From Pseudomonas fortuita (GTDB lineage: Bacteria > Pseudomonadota > Gammaproteobacteria > Pseudomonadales > Pseudomonadaceae), in assembly GCF_026898135.2 (NCBI RefSeq), contig NZ_CP114035.2:4753501-4817500 (forward strand): a stretch of 64,000 nucleotides of DNA. Reading direction: 5' to 3'. The position numbers and the translations under genes are program-made. Shown in pieces: positions 43,249 through 53,556 of the stretch. How positions within the stretch are numbered: the first letter of the stretch is position 1; each line of letters starts with the position of its first letter. The notes below the pieces were generated by a model. The model saw only the letters and a program-made list of their open reading frames with translations, was not told where the DNA came from and made no database searches.

Positions 43249-44685
43249 ATGAATCTACTGCGCCCCACCCTGCTGACGCTGGCCTGCCTGATGGCCCTTC
43301 CCGGCCATGCTGACGACCTGCCATCACTGGGTGACGCCAGTTCCGCGATCGTCTCGCCGCAACAGGAGCACCAGCTGGGCCGTGCTTGGCTGAGCCTGCT
43401 GCGCGGCCAGGTCAACCAGTTGAACGACCCGCAGCTCAAGGACTATGTCGAAACTACCGTGTACCGCCTGGCCGAAACCAGCCAGTTGCAGGACCGGCGC
43501 CTGGAATTCATCCTGATCGACAGCCGTGAGCTCAACGCCTTCGCTGCCCCTGGCGGCATCGTCGGGGTCAACGGCGGCCTGTTTCTCAATGCCCGCACCG
43601 AAGGCGAGTACGCCTCGGTGCTGGCGCACGAACTGGCGCACTTGTCGCAACGCCACTTCGCCCGCGGCGTCGAAGCCCAGCAACGCATGCAACTGCCGAT
43701 GATGGCGGCTTTGCTCGCGGGTATCGTGTTGGCTGCCGGTGGCGCCGGCGATGCGGGTATCGGCATGATTGCCGGCACCCAGGCCGCGGCGATCCAGGAA
43801 CAACGGCGCTTCTCGCGGCAGAACGAACAGGAAGCCGACCGCATCGGCATCCAGAACCTGGAAAAGGCCGGTTACGACCCTCGCAACATGCCCACCATGT
43901 TCGAACGCCTGGCGCAGCAATACCGCTACGGCGCCAAGCCACCGGAATTTCTGCTGACTCACCCGGTGACCGAATCACGTATCGCCGATACCCGCAACCG
44001 CGCCGAACAGGCGCCCAAAGGTGGCGTGGAAGACAGCATGCGCTACCAGCTGATCCGCGCACGGGTGTCGCTGACCTATGAAGGCACCCCGGGGCTTGCC
44101 GCCAAGCGCTTCCGCGCCCAGCTGGACGAAGACCCCAAGATGGATGCCGCGCGTTACGGCCTGGCCCTGGCGCAAATCAAGGGTGGCCAGCTGAACGAAG
44201 CACGTGAACTGCTCAAGCCGCTACTGGCCAAGGCGCCCAACGACATCACCTACAACCTGGCGCAGATCGACCTGGACATCACCAACAACCGCCTGGCCGA
44301 CGCGCAGCAGCGGGCCGAACGGATGCAGGGGCTGTACCCGGGCAACTACCCGCTCAAACAAGTGCGTGCCGACCTGCTGGTGAAGCAGAACAAGCCTGCC
44401 GAAGCGGAGAAGGTGTTGAACGAGTTGATCAAGAGCCGGCCGGATGACCCGGACGTGTGGTACGACATGGCCGAAGTGCGGGGTTTGTCGGGCAATACCA
44501 TCGGCTTGCACCGGGCGCGTGCCGAATACTTCACCCTGGTGGGGGACTTTGACCAGGCGATCCAGCAGCTGGACTACGCCAAGCGCCGGGCGGGCGGCAA
44601 CTTCCCGCTGGCGTCGCAAATTGACCAGCGCCAGCGCGAGATCCTGGAACAACAGCGTATGGTTCGGGAGATGATGGGGCGCTGA
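43249..44685 (+). CDS. bepA: Periplasmic M48 metalloprotease/chaperone BepA-like
   Basis: A 478-residue protein. A signal peptide (NLLRPTLLTLACLMALPGHA) is followed by an M48 zinc peptidase domain with HExxH in VLAHELAHLSQRH near residue 130, and the third-ligand region RQNEQEADRIGIQNLEKAGY near 205. A C-terminal TPR domain (residues about 310-470) includes ADAQQRAERMQGLYPGNYPL. BepA processes or degrades stalled outer-membrane proteins such as LptD at the BAM complex. The last 52 codons lie in the first unit of a 336-bp tandem triplication, so truncated copies of this end occur twice downstream. Confidence 0.9.
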   Translation: MNLLRPTLLTLACLMALPGHADDLPSLGDASSAIVSPQQEHQLGRAWLSLLRGQVNQLNDPQLKDYVETTVYRLAETSQLQDRRLEFILIDSRELNAFAAPGGIVGVNGGLFLNARTEGEYASVLAHELAHLSQRHFARGVEAQQRMQLPMMAALLAGIVLAAGGAGDAGIGMIAGTQAAAIQEQRRFSRQNEQEADRIGIQNLEKAGYDPRNMPTMFERLAQQYRYGAKPPEFLLTHPVTESRIADTRNRAEQAPKGGVEDSMRYQLIRARVSLTYEGTPGLAAKRFRAQLDEDPKMDAARYGLALAQIKGGQLNEARELLKPLLAKAPNDITYNLAQIDLDITNNRLADAQQRAERMQGLYPGNYPLKQVRADLLVKQNKPAEAEKVLNELIKSRPDDPDVWYDMAEVRGLSGNTIGLHRARAEYFTLVGDFDQAIQQLDYAKRRAGGNFPLASQIDQRQREILEQQRMVREMMGR

Positions 44686-45536
44686 GGGGGTTGAATATTG
44701 TGGGAGCGGGCTTGCCCCGCGAAGGGGGGCACGCGGTGCCTGGCACCGGCTTCGCCGGTGTTCGCGGGGCAAGCCCGCTCCCACAAAGACCCAGCGATCT
44801 CAGGCGTTACCGGACAGCTTCAGGCGCGCCGCCTGGGTGAAGTCCAGCATGCGATTCAGCGGCTTTTCACCCTGGTGGGGGACTTTGACCAGGCGATCCA
44901 GCAGCTGGACTACGCCAAGCGCCGGGCGGGCGGCAACTTCCCGCTGGCGTCGCAAATTGACCAGCGCCAGCGCGAGATCCTGGAACAACAGCGTATGGTT
45001 CGGGAGATGATGGGGCGCTGAGGGGGTCGAATATTGTGGGAGCGGGCTTGCCCCGCGAAGGGGGCACGCGGTGCCTGGCACCGGCTTCGCCGGTGTTCGC
45101 GGGGCAAGCCCGCTCCCACAAAGACCCAGCGATCTCAGGCCTTACCGGACAGCTTCAGGCGCGCAGCCTGGGTGAAGTCCAGCATGCGATTCAGCGGCTT
45201 TTCACCCTGGTGGGGGACTTTGACCAGGCGATCCAGCAGCTGGACTACGCCAAGCGCCGGGCGAGCGGCAACTTCCCGCTGGCGTCGCAAATTGACCAGT
45301 GCCAGCGCGAGATCCTGGAACAACAGCGTATGGTTCGGGAGATGATGGGGCGCTGAGGGGGGTTGAATATTGTGGGAGCGGGCTTGCCCCGCGAAGGGGG
45401 CACGCGGTGCCTGGCAACGGCTTCGCCGGTGTTCGCGGGGCAAGCCCGCTCCCACAAAGACCCAGCGATCTCAGGCGTTACCGGACAGCTTCAGGCGCGC
45501 CGCCTGGGTGAAGTCCAGCATGCGATTCAGCGGCTT
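44530..45536. repeat. Three tandem 336-bp units spanning the bepA and nadA 3' ends
   Basis: Units begin at 44530, 44866 and 45201, each with TTCACCCTGGTGGGGGACTT, and the last ends at 45536. Each holds, in order, the final 52 codons of bepA, a REP inverted pair (arms 44700-44723 and 44761-44784 in unit 1), and the final 22 codons of nadA in reverse. The copies differ at only a few bases, for example an extra G in unit 1 and single substitutions in units 2 and 3. The joint GGCTT/TTCACC shares CTT with both parent sequences, which fits duplication by slippage or short homology. Both parent genes stay intact: bepA uses unit 1 and nadA uses unit 3. This accounts for the 785 bases between the two stop codons. 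Confidence 0.93.
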
Positions 45537-46529
45537 GATCGCCTTGGGCACCAGGGCCGGGTCGACAAAAATCTCGTTGCTGCCATTACGCAGGCAGTCC
45601 AGCACCCGCTCCAGGGTGTTCATCGCCATCCACGGGCAGTGCGCACAGCTGCGGCATGCCGCACCGTTGCCAGCGGTGGGGGCTTCGACAAACGCCTTGT
45701 CCGGGCACAACTGCTGCATCTTGTAGAAGATGCCGCGGTCGGTGGCGACGATGAAGGTCTTGTTTGGCAGGGTTTGCGCCGCCTTGATCAGTTGGCTGGT
45801 GGACCCCACCGCATCGGCCAACTCGATCACCGCTTCAGGCGACTCGGGGTGCACCAGGATCGCTGCGTCCGGGTACAGCGCCTTCATGTCGGCCAACTGG
45901 CGCGACTTGAACTCTTCGTGAACGATGCAGGCACCGTCCCACAGCAGCATGTCGGCACCGGTCTGCTTCTGGATGTAACGGCCCAGGTGCTGGTCTGGGC
46001 CCCAGATGATGGTTTCGCCGTTATCCATCAGGCTTTCGACGATTTCCAGCGCGCAGCTTGAAGTCACCACCCAGTCGGCACGGGCCTTCACGGCAGCCGA
46101 AGTGTTGGCATAGACCACCACAGTGCGCTCGGGGTGCTGGTCGCAGAAGGCTGAGAACTCTTCAACCGGGCAGCCCAGGTCGAGCGAGCAGGTGGCCTCC
46201 AGGGTGGGCATCAGCACGCGTTTTTCCGGGGTGAGGATTTTTGCGGTTTCGCCCATGAAGCGCACACCGGCCACGATCACCGTTTCGGCCGGGTGATTTT
46301 TGCCAAAGCGGGCCATCTCCAGCGAATCGGACACGCAGCCACCGGTTTCTTCAGCCAAGGCCTGGATGACAGGGTCGCAGTAATAGTGGGCAACCAGCAC
46401 GGCGTTCTGGGCCTTGAGCTCGGCAGCGATGGCCGCACGGTATTCGGCCTCCTGCTCGGCTGTCAGCGGGTTGGGCTGCTTGGCGTCGAGGTGAGCCTGA
46501 ACCAACAGGCGTTCGGAAATCTGGGTCAT
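45471..46529 (-). CDS. nadA: Quinolinate synthase A
   Basis: A 352-residue 4Fe-4S enzyme that condenses iminoaspartate with dihydroxyacetone phosphate to quinolinate in NAD synthesis. The three cluster cysteines are visible: in ATCSLDLGC near residue 115, [10 protein letters not shown] near 200 and [14 protein letters not shown] near 295. The triplicated substrate-domain starts include [18 protein letters not shown] near residue 45. Its 3' end (last 22 codons) is part of the repeated unit shared with bepA, and tail copies without the body of the gene lie at about 44806-44865 and 45138-45200. Confidence 0.95.
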   Translation of the reverse strand: MTQISERLLVQAHLDAKQPNPLTAEQEAEYRAAIAAELKAQNAVLVAHYYCDPVIQALAEETGGCVSDSLEMARFGKNHPAETVIVAGVRFMGETAKILTPEKRVLMPTLEATCSLDLGCPVEEFSAFCDQHPERTVVVYANTSAAVKARADWVVTSSCALEIVESLMDNGETIIWGPDQHLGRYIQKQTGADMLLWDGACIVHEEFKSRQLADMKALYPDAAILVHPESPEAVIELADAVGSTSQLIKAAQTLPNKTFIVATDRGIFYKMQQLCPDKAFVEAPTAGNGAACRSCAHCPWMAMNTLERVLDCLRNGSNEIFVDPALVPKAIKPLNRMLDFTQAARLKLSGNA

Positions 46530-46734
46530 GATCGCTGGACCTGCAGGCGCGCGTGCGCATCAAATCGAGTGTATCACCCGGCCCTGACAGATCGGCTAAG
46601 GGTGCCGGACGGCAAGCAGGCCGCCACGGCCCTCTGCGGGCGCGGATTATTATCGGAGGCCGAAGGCTACAGACAATCCAGCGATTACTAAAGTGGTTTT
46701 TGTGTTGTCACCCGAGCGACTGCAATGAGCGTTG

Positions 46735-46772
46735 TGTAGGAGCAGCCCTTTCGACTCAAGGCCGCTCCTACA
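46735..46772. repeat. Short REP-like hairpin
   Basis: TGTAGGAGC and GCTCCTACA arms enclose AGCCCTTTCGACTCAAGGCC. It lies in the 270-base gap between divergently oriented ends of nadA and the DUF945 gene, close to the latter's stop; no other feature was seen in that gap. Confidence 0.75.
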
Positions 46773-46799
46773 AAACAGCGTTGCCTGACAAAGCGGGTG

Positions 46800-48308
46800 T
46801 CAACCCTGCGGCGACAGTGCTGCCAGGTGCGCTGCCATGAGCATGGCAAACGCTTCCACGGTCATTTTCCTGCCATTGAAGTCGACCATGCCATCGGCAT
46901 AGTGCAGGCTGCTCACCACATCGTTGCCTTCAACGGTGGCCAGGCCACTTTGCAGCGCCATCATGCCGACCATCTCCCCCGCCTGGCTCGATTGCATGGC
47001 AATCGCCTGGGCATCAGTCTGGCCATCCAGCAGCGCCTGCAAGGTCGCCAGGTCACCCATCATCGGCTTGGAGAGCGATAGCTTGCCCTTCACCTCGGTG
47101 ATCAGTTGCTTGCTCAACTGGTCTGGCGGCAGATCGAAGCTGGCTGGGGCGGCGAAGGCCATCGACAGGTTGAAACGGCTCTCGCCATTGGCGGTCTTGA
47201 ACGCCAGGTTTTCTATCGCCACCTTGGGCCTGGCGGCCAGCAGTTGCCGCAGGTCGCCCTGGAATTTGGCCTTCTCAGCGTCGTCCATGCGGATCTGCGG
47301 TACAGGCTGGCCAGCGGCAGACGCAGCCTCGAACTCCGGCAAGTGCGCCTGGTACCACTTCGACAACGCCTGCAATGCCGGTGCGTTGACCGAGGTGACA
47401 CTCACCACCATCTGCGCCTTGCCCACCGCACGGCCATCCCAGGTCATGTCGCCGACCTTGTACTCCACGCGACCGCCCACGGTATCCGGGCCATCGAGGG
47501 CTTGCAGGACATTCTGCTCCAGGCCCTTGATCTGCAGCACCTGCTGTTTCGGCCCCAGGGTGACCTTGGTTTCGGCCAGCGCCAGGTCGACGTTACCCAC
47601 ATAGACAGTGTCGTGCGGGGTGGCGGCCAAGTTGCCGCCAACCTTCAGGCCTTTGAGTTCGAACGTGGCAGGCGGCTGATCATCGCGCACAAGTTTCATC
47701 ACGAAACGGTCGGCCTGCCCGTGGAATTTCGAAGCCTTGCCCTCCTTGTCGCCACTGACCTCCAGCTGCATACCCGAGAAGTCGAGGCTGTTGCCGTCCG
47801 CCTCGTCAAGCTTGACCGGCGCCAGCCGGACCTGGCTGGCCACACTGCCGCCGTACCCCAGGCTGGTCTGTGCACTGATCGGGGCCTGCTCGCCTGCGGC
47901 AGCGAACCACGCGGCGGTGGCATCGTCCTTCTGCAAGGTGCTGTTGCTGACCGCCATCACCGGCATCAGCTTCAACGCCTTTACCCGCGACCAGGGAAAG
48001 GGGCCGTGCTCAATCTGGTCGGTCACGCCCACGTCGAAATTCACCACCTCGCCTTCACCCAGGTTTATGTCGCGGGCCTTGAGCCGGTACTGGGCGGTAC
48101 TGCTGAAGAAATGCTGCTCCAGCGATACCCGTTCGATGCTCATGCTGCCGCCGGTGGTCACCAGGGCCTTCTTGAGTTCGGCGTTGCTGCGGGCAACGGC
48201 GTTGTCCAGTTCGGCTGGCAGTTGCTTGCCGGTGTACCAGGCGCCAGCGGTAGATGCGACGGCAATGGCGATCGCCAGGCCGGAAAGAATGCCAACTGAT
48301 TTCTTCAT
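46800..48308 (-). CDS. YdgA family (DUF945) protein
   Basis: A 502-residue protein of the YdgA/DUF945 family, full length. An N-terminal membrane anchor or signal (KKSVGILSGLAIAIAVASTAG) is followed by YTGKQLPAELDNAVARSNAE, the standard family start. Repeated beta-rich segments follow, and a family C-terminal block AGEMVGMMALQSGLATVEGN with YADGMVDFNGRKMTVEAF ends the protein. It is exported or anchored facing the periplasm. The function is not known. It stands alone between nadA and the permease, and a shorter paralogue is encoded at 24138-25346. Confidence 0.85.
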   Translation of the reverse strand: MKKSVGILSGLAIAIAVASTAGAWYTGKQLPAELDNAVARSNAELKKALVTTGGSMSIERVSLEQHFFSSTAQYRLKARDINLGEGEVVNFDVGVTDQIEHGPFPWSRVKALKLMPVMAVSNSTLQKDDATAAWFAAAGEQAPISAQTSLGYGGSVASQVRLAPVKLDEADGNSLDFSGMQLEVSGDKEGKASKFHGQADRFVMKLVRDDQPPATFELKGLKVGGNLAATPHDTVYVGNVDLALAETKVTLGPKQQVLQIKGLEQNVLQALDGPDTVGGRVEYKVGDMTWDGRAVGKAQMVVSVTSVNAPALQALSKWYQAHLPEFEAASAAGQPVPQIRMDDAEKAKFQGDLRQLLAARPKVAIENLAFKTANGESRFNLSMAFAAPASFDLPPDQLSKQLITEVKGKLSLSKPMMGDLATLQALLDGQTDAQAIAMQSSQAGEMVGMMALQSGLATVEGNDVVSSLHYADGMVDFNGRKMTVEAFAMLMAAHLAALSPQG

Positions 48309-48747
48309 GAATAGAACCGATTGTCCGTAAGGGCTTCATTGGGTGAGCAAAGGCCACGCAGGAGGCGAAGATTAACACTGCGATGGAAGACGAGGGCCAG
48401 CCTTCACCGAGAAATCCATTTTTCAGAACCATCTGACACGCATCCACGGGAGGCACATTCGTTAATTTTTACGAACATTCAAATTGATCAAAACCGCAAA
48501 AAAACGCGCAAAAACCGAACAAAACCCCTTATAAATCGATAAATATTTCAATTCAGTAACATCTTGTCATGTTTAACTTGACACCAACCTACCCATCGTT
48601 TTTTATTTTCACCACTTAGCGCGTCCCCCGCGCCTTCTGCTGCTCCTACAAAAAAGGTGAACAACATGGAGCCCACCCGCTCGCCCTTGCCGCATGCGCA
48701 ATACACCGTGCCCGCCGTTTACGCCCAGCACCAGGAGCCATGTCAGC
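48309..48747. other. AT-rich intergenic promoter region
   Basis: 439 bases between the divergent DUF945 and permease genes. The stretch 48470-48610 is strikingly AT-rich (for example ATAAATCGATAAATATTTCA) and contains TTGACA at 48578-48583 with a TTTTAT at 48601 after a 17-base spacer, a possible promoter for the permease. No small gene or RNA is evident. Confidence 0.4.
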
Positions 48748-50100
48748 ATGCAGCCTGATCACAGCGCTTCCGGCAACGGCCAACTTCGCAAAACCCTGCG
48801 CCTCTGGCACGTGATCATCATTGGCCTGGCCTACCTGACCCCAATGACCGTGTTCGACACCTTCGGCATCGTCAGCGGCATCACCGCCGGCCATGTGCCC
48901 AGCGCCTACATCCTGGCGCTGGCGGGCATCCTGTTCACCGCCGTAAGCTACGGCACCCTGGTAAAACGCTTTCCGCAGTCGGGCTCGGCGTATACCTACA
49001 CACAACGTGCGATCAACCCCCATGTGGGCTTCCTGGTCGGCTGGTCGTCGCTGCTGGATTACCTGCTGCTGCCGATGGTCAACGCGCTGCTGGCCAAGCT
49101 GTACCTCTCGGCCATGTTCCCTGAAGTACCAGAATGGCTGTGGGTCGTCGGCTTCGTCACCTTGATCAGCCTGATCAACATGCGCAGCGTGAACCTGGTG
49201 GCGCACTTCAACCTGCTGTTTGTAGGCGTTCAGGTGGCGATCATCGCCGTGTTCATCTACTTGTGCGTGCGCGGCCTGGGCCAGGGTGAAGGGCTGGGCA
49301 CCACCTGGAGCTTGCTGCCGTTCGCCGACAGCCAGACCCACCTCAGCGCGCTGGCTGCCGGTGCCACCATCCTGTGCTTCTCGTTCCTGGGCTTCGACGC
49401 GGTCACCTGCCTGTCCGAAGAAACCCGTGACCCGGCCAAGACGATCCCACGGGCGATCTTCCTGACCGCACTGATCGGTGGCGTGGTGTTCATCACCGTG
49501 TCGTACTTCATCCAGGCCTACTTCCCGACCATGGCGCGCTTCCACGACCAGGAAGCGGCCCTGCCGGAAATCGCCCTGTACGTCGGCGGCAAGCTGTTCC
49601 AGTCGGTATTCATCGCCTGCACCGTGATCAACACCATCGCTTCAGGCCTGGCTTCGCAAACCAGCGTGTCGCGCCTGCTGTACGTGATGGGCCGCGACAA
49701 CGTGATCCCCGCCAGCCTCTTTGCCCGCCTGCACTCGCGCTACAAGACGCCGGTGCTGAACATTGCGGTGGTGGGGCTGATTTCGCTGTCAGCGATCTTC
49801 TTCGACCTGGTTACCGCGACCTCGATCATCAACTTCGGCGCACTGGTCGCATTCAGCTTCGTCAACCTGTCGGTGATCAACCACTGCTACCTGCGCGAAG
49901 GCAACCGCAAAGGCCTGGCCAACCAACTGAAGTACCTGGTGCTGCCTACCATCGGCTTCTGCATCATCGTCTCGCTGTGGCTGGACCTGAATGTGCACTC
50001 GCTGATGTTTGGCGGCATCTGGGCAACGCTCGGGTTGATCTACCTGGGCTGGCTGACCAAAGCCTTCCGGTCGGCACCGCCCAACTACATCGCCGAATGA
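48748..50100 (+). CDS. APC family permease, PuuP-like (probable polyamine/amino acid importer)
   Basis: A 450-residue inner-membrane permease with about 12 transmembrane segments. It begins [20 protein letters not shown], with [14 protein letters not shown] as the APC unwound-helix motif, and carries the [20 protein letters not shown] loop near residue 215. The pattern is closest to putrescine importers of the PuuP type. ATG 48748 follows AGGAG by 10 bases. The next gene, 65 bases on, encodes a chemoreceptor that matches the position of the polyamine receptor McpU in P. putida, which supports a polyamine substrate. That is inference. Confidence 0.85.
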   Translation: MQPDHSASGNGQLRKTLRLWHVIIIGLAYLTPMTVFDTFGIVSGITAGHVPSAYILALAGILFTAVSYGTLVKRFPQSGSAYTYTQRAINPHVGFLVGWSSLLDYLLLPMVNALLAKLYLSAMFPEVPEWLWVVGFVTLISLINMRSVNLVAHFNLLFVGVQVAIIAVFIYLCVRGLGQGEGLGTTWSLLPFADSQTHLSALAAGATILCFSFLGFDAVTCLSEETRDPAKTIPRAIFLTALIGGVVFITVSYFIQAYFPTMARFHDQEAALPEIALYVGGKLFQSVFIACTVINTIASGLASQTSVSRLLYVMGRDNVIPASLFARLHSRYKTPVLNIAVVGLISLSAIFFDLVTATSIINFGALVAFSFVNLSVINHCYLREGNRKGLANQLKYLVLPTIGFCIIVSLWLDLNVHSLMFGGIWATLGLIYLGWLTKAFRSAPPNYIAE

Positions 50101-50165
50101 CCCACGCTGCCGACAACGCCCGCGCCTGACCGCGGGCGTTGTACTTGCCCGAAAAGGAATGCCTC

Positions 50166-52232
50166 ATGCCGCTGCGTCGCCTCTCCATCCAGTGGAAGAT
50201 CACCCTGCTCGCCGGCCTGTGCCTGCTGGCCATCGTCGCCTTGCTGGTGGCCACCTCGCTGACCCAGGCGCAGCGCAGCGCTGCCTTGGTCAGCCAGGCC
50301 AGCACCGCCATGCTCGACAACAGTGCGCGCCAGCGCCTGCAGGCCCACGCGCAAACCCAGGCCCTGCGGGTGCAGCGCTACTTCATGGACGCCTATCAGT
50401 ACGCCAATGGCTTTGCCCGCCTGGTGCAGGTACTCAAGGCCCGAGGCGGCAGTGACCTGCGCGCCGAGCTGACGCGCCAGGCCCGTGCCAGCCTGGCCGG
50501 CAACCCGGATGTAATCGGCCTGTACCTGGTGTTCCAGCCCAACGCGCTGGACCAGCAGGACAGCCAGCACCTTGGCCAGGAGGCGATGGGTAGCAATGAA
50601 CGCGGGCGTTTCTCGTTGTACTGGTCACAACCGCGCCCCGGCGCCCTGGAACTTGAAGCCATGCCGGAAGCCATGCTTGGCGATGCCAGCATTGGCAGCA
50701 ACGGCGCAGCGAAGAACCGTTGGCTGACCTGCCCGCAGGACACCGCCACTACCTGCATGCTCGAACCGTACCTCGACGAGGTCAATGGCCGTCAGGTGCT
50801 GATGACCAGCATCGCCCTGCCACTGCTGGAACAGGGCAAGGTTGTCGGCGTGGTCGGCCTGGACATTGGCCTGGCCAACCTGCAGCAACTGAGCCTGGAC
50901 GGCCGCCGCGAGCTGTTCGATGGCCAGGGCCATGTGAGTATTGCCAGCGCAGCCGGCCTGCTGGCTGGCAACAGTCGTGACGCCAGCGTGCTCGGTAAGC
51001 CCATGGACAATGCAGTAGCCGACGGCCTGCTGCGCGTGGCCCACCCCTTCGCCCCGATCCCTGGCGCAGCCCCTTGGCAGGTGTTGCTGGAACTGCCGGA
51101 AAGCGTGCTGCAGGCACCCGCCGTAGCCCTCAACCAGCGCCTGGACGCCCATAGCCAGAATGCCAACCTCAACAGCCTGCTGATCGGCCTTGGCGCTGCC
51201 ATCGCAGGCTTGCTGCTGGTGTGGTTGACCGCACGCGGCGTCACCCGGCCAATACTGGCCGTGGCCGCACGCCTGCAAGATATTGCCAGCGGCGAAGGCG
51301 ACCTCACGCGCCGCCTGGACTACGCCCGCCAGGACGAACTGGGCCAGCTCACCCACTGGTTCAACCGCTTCCTCGACAAACTGCAACCCGTCATCGCTCA
51401 GGTCAAGGGCTCGCTGCAGGAGGCCCGCGGCACCGCCGACCAGTCTGCCGCCATCGCCAGCCAGACCAGCAACGGCATGCAGCAGCAGCACCGTGAAATC
51501 GAGCAAGTGGCCACGGCGGCCAACGAGATGAGCGCCACCGCCCTGGATGTTGCACACAATGCCTCACAGGCGGCCCAGGCCGCACGGGCCGCCGACCAGG
51601 CCAGCCGCGAAGGCCTGCAACTGATCGACAGCACCCGCCAGGGCATCGATCGCCTGGCCGCCGGCATGAACACTGCCATGGACGAGGCCCGCGCACTGGA
51701 GGGTCGCAGCGGCCAGATAGGCTCGGTGCTGGAGGTGATTCGCACCATCGCCGAGCAGACCAACCTGCTGGCACTCAATGCAGCCATCGAAGCCGCCCGT
51801 GCGGGCGAAGCCGGGCGTGGTTTTGCCGTGGTCGCCGATGAGGTGCGCGGCCTGGCCCAGCGCACGCAGGTGTCGGTGGAGGAAATTCGCCAGGTCATCG
51901 AAGGCCTGCAGCAAGGCACCCAAGATGTCGTGGGCGCCATGCACGAAGGCCAGCGCCAGGCCCAGGCCAGCGCGGCACGCATGGAACAGGCGCTGCCTGC
52001 ACTGCAGCGCATTGGCGAGGCGGTGACTGTGATCAGCGACATGAACCTGCAGATTGCCTCTGCGGCCGAAGAACAGAGCGCGGTGGCCGAGGAAGTGAAC
52101 CGTAACGTGGCCGGCATCCGGGATGTGACAGAATCACTGGCTGGCCAGGCCGACGAATCGGCGCGCATCAGCCAGGCGCTGAACCGGCTGGCCAACCAGC
52201 AACAGGCGCTGATGGAGCAATTCCGCGTCTAA
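50166..52232 (+). CDS. mcpU: Methyl-accepting chemotaxis protein, McpU-type
   Basis: A 688-residue membrane chemoreceptor. One transmembrane helix near residues 12-30 ([20 protein letters not shown]) is followed by a large periplasmic dCache-like sensor (about 35-335; note [18 protein letters not shown] near 75). A second helix (about 345-365, [19 protein letters not shown]), a HAMP domain ([20 protein letters not shown]) and a cytoplasmic signalling domain come next. The hairpin tip [20 protein letters not shown] and [20 protein letters not shown] are diagnostic. Start ATG 50166 has AAGGA upstream. Adjacency to a PuuP-like permease matches the McpU locus of P. putida KT2440, a known polyamine receptor. 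Ligand identity is inferred from that. Confidence 0.85.
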   Translation: MPLRRLSIQWKITLLAGLCLLAIVALLVATSLTQAQRSAALVSQASTAMLDNSARQRLQAHAQTQALRVQRYFMDAYQYANGFARLVQVLKARGGSDLRAELTRQARASLAGNPDVIGLYLVFQPNALDQQDSQHLGQEAMGSNERGRFSLYWSQPRPGALELEAMPEAMLGDASIGSNGAAKNRWLTCPQDTATTCMLEPYLDEVNGRQVLMTSIALPLLEQGKVVGVVGLDIGLANLQQLSLDGRRELFDGQGHVSIASAAGLLAGNSRDASVLGKPMDNAVADGLLRVAHPFAPIPGAAPWQVLLELPESVLQAPAVALNQRLDAHSQNANLNSLLIGLGAAIAGLLLVWLTARGVTRPILAVAARLQDIASGEGDLTRRLDYARQDELGQLTHWFNRFLDKLQPVIAQVKGSLQEARGTADQSAAIASQTSNGMQQQHREIEQVATAANEMSATALDVAHNASQAAQAARAADQASREGLQLIDSTRQGIDRLAAGMNTAMDEARALEGRSGQIGSVLEVIRTIAEQTNLLALNAAIEAARAGEAGRGFAVVADEVRGLAQRTQVSVEEIRQVIEGLQQGTQDVVGAMHEGQRQAQASAARMEQALPALQRIGEAVTVISDMNLQIASAAEEQSAVAEEVNRNVAGIRDVTESLAGQADESARISQALNRLANQQQALMEQFRV

Positions 52233-52240
52233 CCTGCAAG

Positions 52241-52335
52241 GGCCCTTTCGCGGGCACGCCCGCTCCCACAGGTGCGTGGTCGCCTTCCAGGCCAACGCAG
52301 GCTCGGCGGGAGCGGGCGTGCCCGCGAAGAAGCCC
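52241..52335. repeat. REP pair after the chemoreceptor gene
   Basis: Arms with TTCGCGGGCACGCCCGCTCC and the complement GGAGCGGGCGTGCCCGCGAA flank a variable centre. It begins 8 bases after the mcpU stop and may stabilise or end its message. Confidence 0.88.
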
Positions 52336-52377
52336 GTACAGCCACCACAGCATTATCGTTTTTACTGAGCACACGTC

Positions 52378-53337
52378 ATGCAAACCGCAACCCGATCCAC
52401 CTTCTTCGACATCACCAGCGAACAGGGCCTGTTACGCACCTCGATTGCCGTCACCCTGTTCATCGCCACCATAGGCATCGCCTTCGGCCTGGCCTCCGGC
52501 TCATTCTCCATCGTCTTCGACGGCGTGTACTCGCTGGTCGACGCCAGCATGAGCGGCCTTTCACTTGTAGTGGTCAAGCTGATTACCTCGCACACCACCA
52601 GCGTGCAGATGTCACGCAAGCTGCGTGAGCGTTTCACCATGGGCTTCTGGCACCTGGAACCGATGGTCCTGGCACTCAACGGCATCCTGCTTAGCGGCGT
52701 GGCCATCTACGCGCTGATCAACGCCGTCAGCAGCCTGTTGCAAGGCGGGCGTCACCTGGAGTTCGGTATTGCCATGGTCTATGCCGTGCTGACCGTAATC
52801 ACCTGCGTGACCATCGCCGTCGTCGAAGCCCGCGCCAACCGCAAGCTGAAGTCAGACTTCGTGCGCATGGACGTCAAGGGCTGGGTGATGTCGGCCAGCA
52901 TCACCGCCGCGTTGCTGATCGCCTTCTGCTTTGGTTACGCGGTGCAAGGCACATCGCTGGAGTGGGTGTCGCCGTACATCGACCCGGCGGTGCTGGCGCT
53001 GGTGTGCCTGGTGATCATTCCGCTGCCGCTGTCGGTGGTCCGCCAGGCGCTGTCTGAAATCTTTCTGGTTACCCCCGGCGACCTCAAGCTGCACGTCGAT
53101 GAAGTGGCCAAGGCCTTTGTCGCCCGCCACGGGCTGCAGTCGTACCGTGCCTATGTCGCCAAGGTTGGGCGCTCACGAGAGATTGAGCTGTATTTCATCG
53201 TGCCAAAGACAATGGCCGCAAAGACCATCGATGAATGGGATACGTGGCGCAACGAGATTGGTGATGCAGTAGGCGGTGAAGGGCCGGACCGCTGGCTGAC
53301 GGTGGTATTCACAGGCGACCCCGAGTGGGCCGAGTAA
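52378..53337 (+). CDS. Cation diffusion facilitator family efflux protein
   Basis: A 319-residue inner-membrane cation/proton antiporter with about six transmembrane segments. SIVFDGVYSLVDASMSGLSL near residue 45 is the family helix whose D...D pair (here DG..S..DA) forms part of the metal site, and DVKGWVMSASITA near 165 is its partner. A cytoplasmic C-terminal domain of about 90 residues follows (LKLHVDEVAKAFVARHGLQS). The usual HxxxD in the second pair reads DxxxxS here, so metal preference is uncertain. A GC hairpin (53342-53358) follows the stop. Confidence 0.83.
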   Translation: MQTATRSTFFDITSEQGLLRTSIAVTLFIATIGIAFGLASGSFSIVFDGVYSLVDASMSGLSLVVVKLITSHTTSVQMSRKLRERFTMGFWHLEPMVLALNGILLSGVAIYALINAVSSLLQGGRHLEFGIAMVYAVLTVITCVTIAVVEARANRKLKSDFVRMDVKGWVMSASITAALLIAFCFGYAVQGTSLEWVSPYIDPAVLALVCLVIIPLPLSVVRQALSEIFLVTPGDLKLHVDEVAKAFVARHGLQSYRAYVAKVGRSREIELYFIVPKTMAAKTIDEWDTWRNEIGDAVGGEGPDRWLTVVFTGDPEWAE

Positions 53338-53370
53338 GCTGGGGGCGCTGTGCGCCCCAAGATCGCGAAA

Positions 53371-53407
53371 ACGAAAAAGCCCGCGACCATTTCTGGTAGC
53401 GGGCTTT
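53371..53407 (-). terminator. Terminator of tRNA-Lys
   Basis: On the minus strand AAAGCCCGC and ACCA pair with TGGT and GCGGGCTTT around a GAAA tetraloop, one mismatch in between, followed by TTTTTCGTTTT. It starts 14 bases after the tRNA. Confidence 0.88.
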
Positions 53408-53420
53408 GACGTACTGCGTA

Positions 53421-53496
53421 TGGTGGGTCGTGTAGGATTCGAACCTACGACCAATTGGTTAAAAGCCAACTGCTCTACCAACTGAGCTAACGACCC
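53421..53496 (-). tRNA. tRNA-Lys (anticodon TTT)
   Basis: A 76-base gene with encoded CCA. The acceptor GGGTCGT pairs with ACGACCC, the D loop is AGCTCAGTTGGTAGAGC, the anticodon loop is CTTTTAA (TTT), and the T arm is GTAGGTTCGAATCCTAC. All cloverleaf elements are standard. Confidence 0.98.
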
Positions 53497-53556
53497 TATT
53501 GATGGCGCGTATAATACTGATTTCTAAAGAGAAATCAATACCCCATCACAGTTTTT

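Noticed and set aside
44698..45356. Plus-strand frames ending in the bepA C-terminus (about 105 codons)
   Set aside because: They start inside REP sequence and only reach the bepA tail through the tandem duplication; no ribosome site is present.
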